NCBI RefSeq assembly: GCF_000189635.1
Contig: NW_002476188.1
Span: forward strand, 558,001-622,000
Source of the DNA: Tetrahymena thermophila SB210
Taxonomy: Eukaryota; Ciliophora; Oligohymenophorea; Hymenostomatida; Tetrahymenidae
DNA: 64,000 nucleotides
Reading direction: 5' to 3'
The position numbers and the translations under genes were made by a program. Below are positions 41,601-54,000 of the stretch, one piece after another. Below the pieces are notes generated by a model, which had not been told where the DNA came from, made no database searches, and worked only from the letters and a program-made list of their open reading frames with translations. The first letter of the stretch is position 1. Each line of letters opens with the position of its first letter.

Positions 41601-43601
41601 ATTCTAATAAAGTTTGTCCTTAATTATTCACAAAAAAATTTTCAGATGTGTATTAAACGCATTCAAAAAGCTCAAAAAAACTTCTATAAAGTAGTTATGT
41701 TTCTAAAGAAAGAAATAATTCATCTGAATTTCTATCCAAGTCTTTTATAACTTCAGATATTTCCATCATTTTATTTAACTCATTGATATCAATTAAAACT
41801 TTAGTCAAGTAAATAAGAGGCTAAGTAATTAAATTGGCTATTTAAAGAGCATAATAGGCTGATATAAATAAAAATATTATGGCCAAGACACCTAAACCAA
41901 TCTAAATTATCAAAAAAAATTGAGAAGAAAATTAAATCAATTAATTTGTTTAAGCTTTTAAATCCTCATCAGAAATCATATTAATTTATAGATAAGCATA
42001 TTGCAATTATTAACCCTCTATTTTAGAGTACTTACTGATATGTTTTGGAATATCATCGTAGCTTATAACTGGATTTATAATCACTTTGTAAATTGAAGAG
42101 TTCCTATTATAATCAATAATGATATTTTTTTTGCATAAATCTATCATTTATTAGATGCTTGTATAGTTATTTTGAGTGAGAAATGTCCATTTGTTAAAAT
42201 TTTAGTTTATTATATTAAAAAGTTATTATGATTAAGTTTTGTTCTACAAATATTAAAGTTCTTCATTATAAAAATTATCTGTTTGTTAGAGAGAAGAATA
42301 ATTATATTCTTTTTTAGAATTATATAAGATTGACAAAGTCCTAGGATCAATTATATAGTATTATTTGGAAGATTGAATAACATTTTCAAAATAATTTGAT
42401 ATATTTGTAAGCATAGCTTCTAAGCACTATACTTTATAAGTTTGTATTTTTTTTGTTGTAGAATTATAATACAGCATTTTTTAACATCCGAATTGTGATA
42501 AATAAGGTGTTACTCTCCCTACGGATACCAGAGGAGGATTCATCAAGAAAGAAGTCTAATTTAAATTATTCATATACCAAAATCTGCATCTTGGATCGTA
42601 TTTGAATATACCTTTATAACAATTAGGATCATCTACTGTAGAAAGAGATGAGTTCAAAAAGTTAGAGAAAAGTATGCCATCTTAAGTTGTAGATTAGATA
42701 ATTTATTAATATGGAATTCTTGAATAATTACTAAAAGGTAAATTTAATTGGTTTTGATATCCAATTGCTCTTAATAAAGGACTTAAGTAGCTACAATTTT
42801 TTAATATTTCATCAGCTAATGTCTCTAATTGATTTACTTCCGTTGCATTCTATTGAAACCTATTTAAATAAAGAATATTATCAAAAAAATATGTTTCTTT
42901 TACAATTTATTAATGATAATTTCATTATTCAAAGAAATTCTTCATTTAAATTAAGTTAAAAGTTTTATTAGCTTATTCTCTACTGTTTATTATGTAAATT
43001 CAATTAATTTATTTAGATAATAACACTAATTTATCAAAAAAGAAATTGATAAGTAGAAGTAATAATAATATTTATTTATTTTTACCCTTTTTTGTTTGCT
43101 AAAAATAATTTTAAAAAAGTTTATAAAAATAACCAAACTATGATTTTTTTATTTTAAGAAACAAAATTTATTTTAAATATTTTAAATTTATATTTTGTTA
43201 GTATAAATAAGTTAATGATTTTACCAAGAATTCACTAAGAATTAGTTTTCGTTAATCATTTAGATTATTTTTGGATTCTCTGTTTAGTAATAGGTCTTCA
43301 TAACATTATTAATAGCATAAATATGGTAAGGATTCCATTTTACTTATCCCTCAATGATTTTCTAGTGAAATGAGTTTATTTAATTTAAATAGATAGGGAA
43401 TTAATAAATTTCTCTACTCAATCGAAAAGAAACAGCATTTATTGTTATAGCGCTAAAATTAACTTAAATTTAAAATAGATTATCACAAAATTAATTGATA
43501 ATTTATTTTGAATAGTATAAAGCAGTATATTAGCTAGCTATAGAAAACGTAAATATAAGTATTATAGGAAAGATCGATAATAATATTATCCTTAAATACA
43601 T
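38659..43601 (-). CDS. G7: Cache-TPR-VWA-like two-pass membrane protein (recent triplet)
   Basis: Exon 1 is 43225-43601, the intron 42860-43224 (365 bp, same length as in G6) and exon 2 38659-42859, giving 1525 residues. The Cache core CYKGIFKYDPRCRFWY is identical to that of G6. The VWA-like domain opens IAFSIENNQSIT, and the tail is YIQNF. The second TPR-like region (from about 40828) is almost unchanged from G5 and G6. The first residues after Met differ from G5 (MYLRI against MYKRT). Its upstream side is flanked by the deleted family member, and its downstream side by the transposon end about 210 bp away. Confidence 0.92.
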
Positions 43602-43838
43602 TGTATGATAGAAATTTAGCTTCAAATTTGTAAAAATTTATGCTCTTAATAGAATAGGACAATATATTAATTTTAGAAAATATGTTAATATATTAATTAA
43701 AGCCAAATTAACCAATTATAAAAAATTTATTAATAAAAATACATTAATTATAATATCATATCATATCTAAAGCTAAATTCTTTAATAAACAAAAATACAA
43801 AAGTAAATTATAAATATAAATTGAAAAAAAATTAAAAA

Positions 43839-43880
43839 ATAACATTTTTAGGTTTAATGGCAATTATTTATTTCTTGATT
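43839..43880 (-). promoter_or_regulatory. Conserved block about 240-280 bp upstream of G7
   Basis: The same AACATTTTTAGGTT plus ATTTATTTCTTGATT arrangement as upstream of G5. Function is unproven. Confidence 0.25.
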
Positions 43881-43974
43881 AATTGGAAAATTTATAATTA
43901 GTATAAAAATTTTAATAATGTGTAAATCAAATATTTTTAACAATAAATTTTAGAAACAAATGCTGGATACATTA

Positions 43975-45085
43975 CAATATATAAAAATAAGTAAATTAAG
44001 CAATCAGAGTGAAAAAAATAATCTCTCTTGAAAGATAAATCCTTAAAAACATTTTAATGTAAGTTAAAAAATTTTAATAATTTCATGTACTTTATAATAA
44101 ATGATTTGCAAATTCTTACTTTTTTCGAGAAACCTATTTCCTTTTTAATCTGAATATTTAGAATTTAAATACCAAAATTTAAAAAAATCTCATATAAACT
44201 TCAAAATAAAAGATAAATAATTATCCTACATTTTTATTTTCTCAGTTTAATAAAGTATAAATTTGAGTGCATTTCTATTATTATTATTTATTATTATTAA
44301 TTAATTAATTAATTATGGGCTTATTAAATGTCGTTGATGAAGCAAAACTTTTTAATTTTTTTATTCTTATTAAATTCCCTTTCAGAATCAGATATGTAAC
44401 TATATCTTTGCATTCATAGTCAACTTGAAACTTTCTTTTATTTTAAAAATGATTAAATTTTTGAAAGGAGATCTTGTTTTTTTCTTTTTTTTTGACACCA
44501 CATTATTCATTTAAAATAGAATAGTAGAAGTAAAAATTTTAGATAGTTATTTATTTATTTTTATGTCCTTTTATTATTGTTAAAAATTACAAATTTCATA
44601 TGATCCTAAAAAATCACAATAATTTATATTTGTTTTTCATAAATAAAATTCATTTTAGCTACATTTAAATAAATATTTTATTAATAAGTTCATGAATTTT
44701 ATCAAGTTTTGTGTAAGAATAAGTTTTATTAATTATTTAGACTGTTTTTTAATCCTTCTTTTAATATTAGGTCTTCATAGTATTGTTAAAAAAGTATAAA
44801 TATGGTAAGGATTCAAATTTATGTGTCCCTCTATGATTTTATAGTGAATTGAGTTAATTAAATTTAAATAGATATGGAATTTATAAACTACTCTACTTAA
44901 TCGAAATGAAATAATGTTTTTACTCTTTAACACTAAAAGAAACTCAAATTTAAAATAAGTTAAAAGAAAATGTTTTCATATATTATTTAGTTTTGTATAA
45001 AGCAACATTCTAGCTAACTATAGATGTATTAAATATGATCAATATATGAGAGATCGATAATCATCTTATCTTTTTATGTTTTTTA
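43975..45085 (-). pseudogene. Internally deleted Cache-TPR-VWA family member
   Basis: Both ends of a family gene are present but the middle is gone. 43975-44460 matches the last ~150 codons of G7 (it still reads SFKRD-like text near 44030). From about 44510 the sequence matches intron 1 of G5-G7, and 44690-45085 matches exon 1. About 3.9 kb of the second exon, covering Cache core, second helix, TPR and most of the VWA-like part, has been lost. At the position of the start codon there is no ATG, and the remaining parts carry small indels. Simple TTA/TTAA repeats have grown at 44279-44314. It cannot encode a family protein. Confidence 0.85.
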
Positions 45086-45529
45086 TAAAAGTCATTTATC
45101 TATCAATTTGTAAAATATATATATAATTTACTTTATTTCACTCAATATTTTCTTTATTTAAATAAGTTATTGTAAATCAGCATAAATTTAAAAAATCTGC
45201 TTATTAAATTATGCCTTATTTTGCTTTTCTTTTCTTATTTTATACTTTAACTTTAAATAAAAAAATATATATAAGAAATTTAATAAAAATTAATTAAGGA
45301 AAAAACAATCAATATTGATAGATTAAAAAGATTAACCAAAAAATTATTTATTTCTTGATTTTTTTGCAGTTGTTAATTTATATAAAAAATTTTAAGATGA
45401 TAATTTAATAAGAAAGAAAGATAAAAATTTAATAATAAAAATATTTTAAGAAATAAATAAAATTTTTATAAAATTGAATTTTAACTACAATATTTATGCA
45501 TTCATAAAAAAATCAATTCAAATATTTAT
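45086..45529. other. Spacer between the pseudogene and G8
   Basis: About 440 bp, A+T-rich and without a gene. It contains the TTATTTATTTCTTGATT segment at 45344-45360 that also lies upstream of G5 and G7. Confidence 0.45.
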
Positions 45530-48500
45530 TCAAAAGTTTTAGATAAATGAGAGATAAGCATAATGCGAATATTAATCTCTTTTGAAAGATAGATATTATA
45601 ATGTTTTTTCATAGCAGTAAAATATTTTGATAATTTCTTAATTTTCGAAGTTAAAAGTTTAGTCTTCATACTATTCAAGAAAATTATTTCTTTTTTATTG
45701 TGCAATTACCAGAATTTGTACATTGAATACACGTAAAGTTTAGCATAGGCTATAAAATAGATAATTATTTCTTACTTCTATTTATTATGTTTAATAAATT
45801 ATAAATTTGAGAGAATTTCTCATAATATTTATAAATTCCTATTTAAGTTTATTATTTGAGCATAATTATTTATTTGAAACTTCATAATTATTTTAATTTA
45901 ATTTGGTAAAATAATAATTATTTTCAGCATACCTAAATGTATATAAATTTTTAAATAGTTAATTTAGTGAAATTCTAACGAAATTATGAAATAATTCATT
46001 CCTGCTCAACTTAACTTCTAATAAATTTTCATTCTTATCAGTAAAACCAATTTGATTTTTTTTATTTAAATTATCAGTTGTATCAAATTTTTCAAATTTA
46101 TTTTTATCTAAATTAAATATTTTTTATTTTAAATTATTATCAGAATTAATTGAAGAATGTTTTTAACTATTTATTATGTTTTAATCTTCTATTATTTAAT
46201 CATTAAAATTGTGTTAATTTTATTTTAAATTAAGCTTTTAAAATGATAAAAAATTCTTTTATTTGTTTAAATTTGTCATTAAATGAAACAAAGTTTCCTA
46301 TTTACAATCATTTTCAATAGCCGTTTTGCTTTAATCTAAATAATATTCATCACAAATTTAATCTTACTGATTAGATTCTGAAAATTAATCTAATGGTAAG
46401 CTATCTTCAGTTTTATTTTGCTAAGTTACTTTAGAATTTTAAGAAAAATCTAAGTTATTAAATTAGATTTAAATATTTTTTTATGAACATTCATAAACTA
46501 GATTCAATATTTCAATCAAGACATTTTTTTTAAGTTAAGAAAGCTAATTTGCTTTGATTAGCTGAGTTAATTAAAATATTTAGCTATTTTACATATCAAT
46601 CAGTGACAAAGACATTTAGTCATTCTGTTTAATTAATATTTATTTTAACAAAGATTAAAATAATTATAATTGTTTATTTAGAAATTTGCTTAAATTTAAA
46701 TTTTTAATTTCTAAGCAATTATCTTTATCTGTATTTTTTTAATTCTCATCAATTTTTTCTATTTAAGTCTTTTCTATACAAAAAGCAATTTAAATAGAAG
46801 TATTCCTATTGAATCTTTAGTAATACTAAAGAAGATAGTTGCAATTAATTTTATGGAAGTTAAAAATTTAAACCAATTTATCCACAATTTTGAAAGGCAA
46901 ATGGGACACAAACATTTTACTGCTTTCTAAAAGGTGTGTAAGTAATTCAGCAGCGTCTCTATATTATTTCCTAAAAATTAGGTATTCGGCATAGTAAAAT
47001 TTAAAGAATAGACAAATGAAATCTAGATTAACATTTTATTGGTAATTTGGGTAATTCTTTTTCCTTAAACTTTCAAGATCTTTTTATAATATTTAGTTAA
47101 TTATTTTATTCCTTGATGCTAAATTTAAAGCTTTATTACTGTTCATGTTTAAGTCTTTTATAAGTTTTTACTCACTTGGGTTTGAATCAAATGTTTAATT
47201 TTTACTACGGGTATTACTACATATTTGATTTTATGTCTTATTTGAACAAAAGTTAAACCTCGAATTTAATGCTGAGTAACTAGAGCTTTTAGTTAGAGGG
47301 TCATTAGCTTAATTTTAAATATTAATAGGTTTCTCAATTATCTAATTTACTAATGATTCTGGCTTAGTAATATTTTGCTAACTTGGGTAATTTTGATCTT
47401 GTTGTTAAATATTTTGGAATTCTAAATTTATTTATGATAGATTTCTTATCTTGTTTTTGAATAATACTTTGAATAATGTTTATTGTTCTGAAGACTTTTT
47501 TCGCACATTTAATTATAAAATATTTCTTTCCTAATATTCTTTTTATTTTTTTAAATCAATTATAATTGCTTTTGCTTCTTTAAATTTTTACTCAGCTTCA
47601 TCGAATTCAAAAGATCTAAATTGACTTTTAGATATTAAGCATAAACTGAGAACTTGAGAGCTTTCACTTTAGGGTAGAAAATTTTATATTTTTATTAAAT
47701 CATTAACAAGAAATTGAATTTCAGGCCAAAAGTTAAAATGGCTCGAATTAATATTTTATTTTTCTAAATTCTCTTAAAAAGCAATCAATGTAATTATGTA
47801 ATTATGCATACGTGACTTTAAGCTTTCAATTAAATCTAAGAGAGCATTTTACTTTTCTAAAATATGAAGCTAATTATCATACAATTAGCCTTGAATAACT
47901 TAAATACTGCATCTCTTTTTTTGTTCAACTATATTCTGTTTGTCTTCTTTATTTTAATACTTGGATTTAGTTCTGGTTTGTTAGATTCTTTATGTAAATT
48001 AATTACTAATTTATCTATCTTGTACTAATTGATTGCTATTTAAAGTATAGTTTGGAGATATAAAACTATTTTGTTTGTCTTATAAGATAGAAACATTTGA
48101 AAATTTATGCTCTTAAAGGTTAGTTTAATTTTAAATTTCTGTATTACCTTCTTCAAAAGAATAAAGCTAAAAGATATTTTCAAATTTATATTAAATATTA
48201 TTCTCAATATAAAATTGCTGGATTTCATACTTAGCATGCATAATAGCAAGTGAAAAATGTTCTAAAGCTTAGAAATAATGCTCTTAATTCAATAAAATAA
48301 TTCCTATATTGTTGTGAATAATCCCTACAGCAGAGTTATTTTGAAACTTTGAAAAAAAACTTACTCTTTTACTCAAATCAACCAGAGTTTGTCCTTCATT
48401 ACTAATAAAAAAATTATCAGACGTATATAGAACACATTCAAAAAGTTCAAAAAAACTTCTATAAAGAAGCTGTGTTTCTAAAGAGAGAAATAGTTTATCT

Positions 48501-50480
48501 GCATTTTTATCAAAATCTTTTATAATTTCAGATATTTCAACAATTTTATTTAACTAACTAATGCGATTTAAATCTTAAGTTAAACAAATGAGAGGTTAAG
48601 TTATTAAATTTGTTATCTAACGAGCATAGTAAGCAGATATAAATAGAAATATAATACCTAGAATACCAAGAAGTATTTGAATTATCAAAAATAATTTAGA
48701 AGAAAATTCAATTAATTAGTTAGTTTAAGCCTTTAATTCTTCATCAGATATCAAATTAATTTGTAGATAGACATATTACAACTACTAACCTTGACTATTT
48801 GTATATTTGCTGATATGCTTTGGAATATCATCATAGCCAATAACTGGGTTAATAATTACTTTGTATATCGATGAGTTTCTGTTATAGTCTAAAATGATAT
48901 TATTTTTACTTAAATCTATCATTTGCAGAATGCTTGTATAGTTATTTTATATCAAAAAAGTCCATTTACTAAAGTGTGAGTTTATCACATCAAGTAGATT
49001 TTAGGATGAAACTTTGTCTTACGAATATTAAATTTCAATATTGTAAAAATTATCTGTCCAATTTAAAGTGGAATGGTTATATTATTTTCTAGAATTATAT
49101 AAGATTTATAAAGTCCTTGGATCTATTATATAGTACTGTTTCGAAGATTGAATAACATTTTCAAAATAGCTGTATAAATTGCTAAGCATAGCTTCAATGC
49201 ATTATACTTTATATATTTCAATAGTATTTGTTGTCGTATTATAAAATAACATTTTCTGACATCCATGCTGTGACAAATAAGGTGTTGTCATTCCCTAAGA
49301 AATTTATGGTGGATTCATAAAAAAAGAAGTCTAGTTTACATCAGTCATATACCAAAATCTACACCTTGGATCATATATAAATCTACCAAAATGACAATTT
49401 TAATCATCAACAGATGAAAGAGATGAATTGAAAAAGTTAGAGAAGAGTATTCCATCTTAAGATGATGATTATAATATCTATTTAAATGGAATTCTTTAAT
49501 AATTAGCAATAGTTTGATTTATTTGGTTATAATATCCTATAGAGTTGAGTAATGGGCTTAAATAACTAGAATTTTTTAATATTTCCTAAGCTAATAGTTC
49601 TAATTAGCTTATTTCTGTTGCATTCTGTTGAAACCTATTTAAATATAAAAACTATTTTAAACTATTGCTTTCACTATGTCTTATCAATTGATATCTAATT
49701 TGATTTATTTATTTTCTTTGAATAGGTAATTGAAAACTCTATGAAGAAAATAAGTAAAAATTCTTTACATAAATGAATATTAAATATTATATTCAGTTTT
49801 TTATGATTTAGTTAGTTTCTGACAGACTTAAAAACAAACTGTAAGATTTGTTAATTTTTTTCTAATCAAGTATTTCCTTAAAATATGCTTACAATAAATA
49901 TAAAAAGATATTAAAATTTAGTAAATATCAGAAATCATTTAGTTCTCCTACTTATTATTTGTTAAAAACATAAATAAACAAATGTAATGATTCCAAAAAA
50001 ATACTATTTAAACTTCATTTATTTTTCGTATCATCTTTAGATACTTTGAAATGTAAAAAATAGTTTTAATTTTACAAAATTTCTTTAAAAAATAATAATT
50101 TACCAACTATTTACTAAGTATGGATTTTTTTATATCATTTAAACAATAGTTGGATCTTCTTGTCGATAAAATGTACGCATAATATTACTAAGAGCTTATT
50201 AATGCTTTTTATTTATCATGACTTTACCCTCAATAATCTTTTGATGAAATGAATTTATCAATTAAAGATTTACAGGGAAATTGTATACTTCTCTACTTAA
50301 TCTAAGAGAGACAACATTAGTAGACATAGAGCTAAAATATATTTTATCTTAAAATAGATTATTGCAAAACTCATTGATGAATAATTTTGTATAATGCAGG
50401 GCTATATATTAAGTAACTATAGAAATCATAAATGTTAGTAAAATAGGTGTTATAGATAATAAAATTATCCTTTTCTTCAT
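45530..50480 (-). CDS. G8: Cache-TPR-VWA-like two-pass membrane protein
   Basis: Exon 1 is 50104-50480, the intron 49635-50103 (469 bp) and exon 2 45530-49634, giving 1493 residues. It starts MKKRIILLSITPILL, with the usual signal-anchor helix. The Cache core is CHFGRFIYDPRCRFWY. The TPR motif HNNIGIILLNQEHYFQALEH is near residue 560. It is a clear sister of the G5-G7 group (same exon 1 length of 377 bp) but more diverged. The VWA-like domain opens IQIAFCIEKTQIE, with no Ser left at the metal site. It ends NNFLEQYEDQ, IIKIFYC, YLSFKRD and FIQNF. Confidence 0.9.
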
Positions 50481-51054
50481 TAGCTTTCACCAATTGAATT
50501 ATCTTCTCCTTTTATATATATTGTTTCCTCAAGTTTTAATTTTGCTAACAATTATACATCAATAATTATCTATTTTTTAGCAATATTACTAATTATTTGC
50601 AAATCCTACATAAATCTTTAGAAATTATTAATTCATTTTATATAATATAACTTCACTCACGATTAAATATTTTTACTCATACAATTTTATTAACAAAATT
50701 AAAATGCCTTAATATCAGTTTACATTTATATAGATTTTATTTTGAGGTGAGAGTGCATTAATTAAAATTTAAATATTTAAGGATTTTTATTTTTTGGAGG
50801 GTTTTATTTATGATAAATTTTTTTCGGACCATTTCTTGTTTCACTCAAAATTTTTTTAGTATAAAAACAAAAATTGGAATATAATATTTATTTTTAATGA
50901 GTAAATAAGGTAACTAGAAACTTTAAAATCAAATAAAATTTTAAAATAATATATAAATAAATATATATTTTAATCAGTTTTTATAAATTTCTTTTTTAAA
51001 TTTTAAGTTAGTATATAATTTAAATACAGAAATTTCATTTTATTGATGTAAATT
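50481..51054. other. Spacer G8-G9
   Basis: 574 bp of A+T-rich sequence. No gene, repeat or recognisable signal seen. The promoter of G8 should be here. Confidence 0.45.
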
Positions 51055-54000
51055 TCAAAAATGTTGTAGATAGCTGGTATAAGTTTTCTTTGTAAACTGA
51101 TTTCTTTAAGATTAAAGAAAGTTGATCAATAAGTTAGTAGAATAAAATATTCTTATTATTACTTTTTCTTGAAAAATGTAACATTAGTCTTACTCCTACT
51201 CAAGAAAATTTTATCCTTTTTCTGATGAAAAAATAACCAATAGCATATCATGAGAAAATAGAGTAAAGCATAGTTAGTTAAACATATTGTTTTTCAATAC
51301 TTGAATTTTGTTTGTAGAATACAAAATGACTCTATTATTACTTTATTGAGTGCAATTTTTTATCTAGAAAATGTGATAAAAATCAAAAATATCGTTTTAT
51401 TATTTATTTAGCAGTTTGTATTTGCAATATTAATATTTAAAATTATTTTTAAAGACATTAAACTTTTTTTCCTCAAATTATATTTATTTGGAATATAGTT
51501 AGGCTATTGTTTATCTTATTAAAAAATGAAATTTTTAATTTATTTTATTAATAGTTTCTTAATCTTTCTAAGATATTATTTCATCTATAATTTATAATGA
51601 TTTGCACTAGTATGAACTATCCAAATTACAAGGAAGTTCTTCTAATTTTATATTTGAATCTGAAAATTCGTCTTTGGATGAATCCATTTTAGATTAATCT
51701 ACAATATCTCCTTAGATATAATTTAATTTTACTATTTACACGTCACTCAGATATGAATCTTAATTGCGAGTTTCTTCTTTGGGTGCTTAAATCATTAATT
51801 ATGAATCTTATTAATTTCCTTTAGCTTGAATTTGTTATCTAAAATTAGTTAAAATTTTATCTTTGTTATCACCTAAATAATCTAAAAGATTCATTTACTT
51901 TTTTTTTAAATAGTTTTGGTATTTTTTACTTTAGCTTTGTTGTAAATTTTGTGAATCTTGTTAATTTAAAGTTAAATTTGATTAACAGGATTAATCAAAA
52001 ATGTCATATTTTTAATTTTCTTTTTGAAAATATTATTAATGATTAGAACAACTTTGTAAAACATTATTGTCAGATTAATTATTAAATATTCCTGTTTAAT
52101 TTTATTGGTTTAACTTTTCTTAAAAATTACTAAATAATGGCTAATCTTGATTTGGTTTTTCATTAGTGTTCTATTATTATTGCTTCAAAGTATTACTATT
52201 ACCTTAAAATAGTTAATTTTTATCATCGTTATCTTTTTCTAATATTTCTGATGCCATCTAAATTACATCTTGGCTTTCAAATTTTGAAATAATAGAATTT
52301 ATATCAGATAATATTAGATTTAATAAACTTTTTATTTAACTTACTTTCATAAATTCCATGTATTTTTCTAAAATACCTTCTTATTGATTGAAAATATTAA
52401 TTGCTAATTGATCTTAGTTTTTATACAAAACATCATTGGATACACCACTTATAATTTTAAGTGATTAAATAGCTGTTTAATTATTACCATTTGTATCTAA
52501 TATTATTGATAAATGCATTGGCTAATTTTGATGTAGCCTAGTTAAAATTTGGTTTAGGGAAGGAGATAAAATATTGTAGTGATTAAATATATCCTTTAGG
52601 TAGCTAACTATTCTGTAAGGAAAATGAGCAAGTATTCTTTAATTATTTTCGAAAACTTTAGAAAGTTAATCAGCAGAATTTAAATAATCTTTCTTTTATA
52701 AATAAAATTCAGATTAATAAAATCCAATAGTCATCTCAATAGTTTATATGAACAACTAAAATTAAGATGTCTTTTTATCTAAATTTTCTTAATATTCCTT
52801 TGATTTCGATACAAAATATGACTCTAAATTAAAATTAATTGAGTTCTATTTTTCAATATCTTACTCTTTTAATTTTGATAACGCATCGCTAAAAGTTTAA
52901 TTATTATTCTCTTTATTTATTTAGAATGATACATTTCTTGTTTTATTTTAATTATCATCAATTTAAGCTAATGATCCAGCAAATTATTAATTCTATTTAG
53001 ATTATAGGTTACTCTTCATTGATTTATACCTTTACAAAAACTATCTATTAGTCACTTAATTATAATTTAAAGGAGTGGTAAACTTTTAGAGTTAGTATAG
53101 CCTTCTTTGGGTTAAAGGAGAAGATTAGCTATCCAAAAAACTTTCTTACTATGCAGGATTAGTCTCTCTAATTGGAACTTTATAAATTTAAGAATAGTCG
53201 ATCAAGCAATCTTTCTAAAAAGTAATATTAGAATGTTATGTTTGAGGGCTCAAATCATTTTGTTCATGTTTGAGATAACTACTTTCTAAGTTTTTATTTG
53301 TTATCTATCTTTAAAAATTTGAATATTTTTTTTAAGTTTAATAATCTTATTCGCTTTAATTATTGGTTATGAAATTGCTAAGTTAATTTGAAGATTATTT
53401 TAAGTTAAGATTTTAATTTACTAAGGTTTGATTCTACCTAATTTAAGTTATCCTCTTCTGGGGAATACTTAATGGACTTTTTATTGTTTAATTCATTTCT
53501 CTACTAAGAAAAAGATTTTCCTAATTTCTTACATCTTTCGGAGAATTATTTTTATCTTTAGAAGAATTTTATAGATTTGTCATTAAATTTTTTTTTAATT
53601 AATCCATTTGAGTATAGCATTCATTTAATTTTTCTTATGCTATTGAAAATTCATTTAATCTAAAGTGACATTTAGACGTTAAAATATTAATAGGTGATTC
53701 TAAAAACATTTTTATTGGTAGATTCTATGAAATTATTTTTAATTCTTAAATTAAATCTTTTATTTCATGCCATAGATTAAGTTAAGGAGTTTGATTTTAT
53801 TCTGATGTTTTTTATTTTTATTTTGCTAATTCAAAACTTTCTTGATAGGCAATTAAAGTGAATATATAATTTTATTTTCTATAAAAATAGGTAGTATATA
53901 ATTAAAATATTTACTAATAATTTTCATCTATTTACCCTTTTTAATCATCCTTATTTTATATTTCTTCTTATTTGTTTTCATTTTCGATTGGTTTTTTGCA

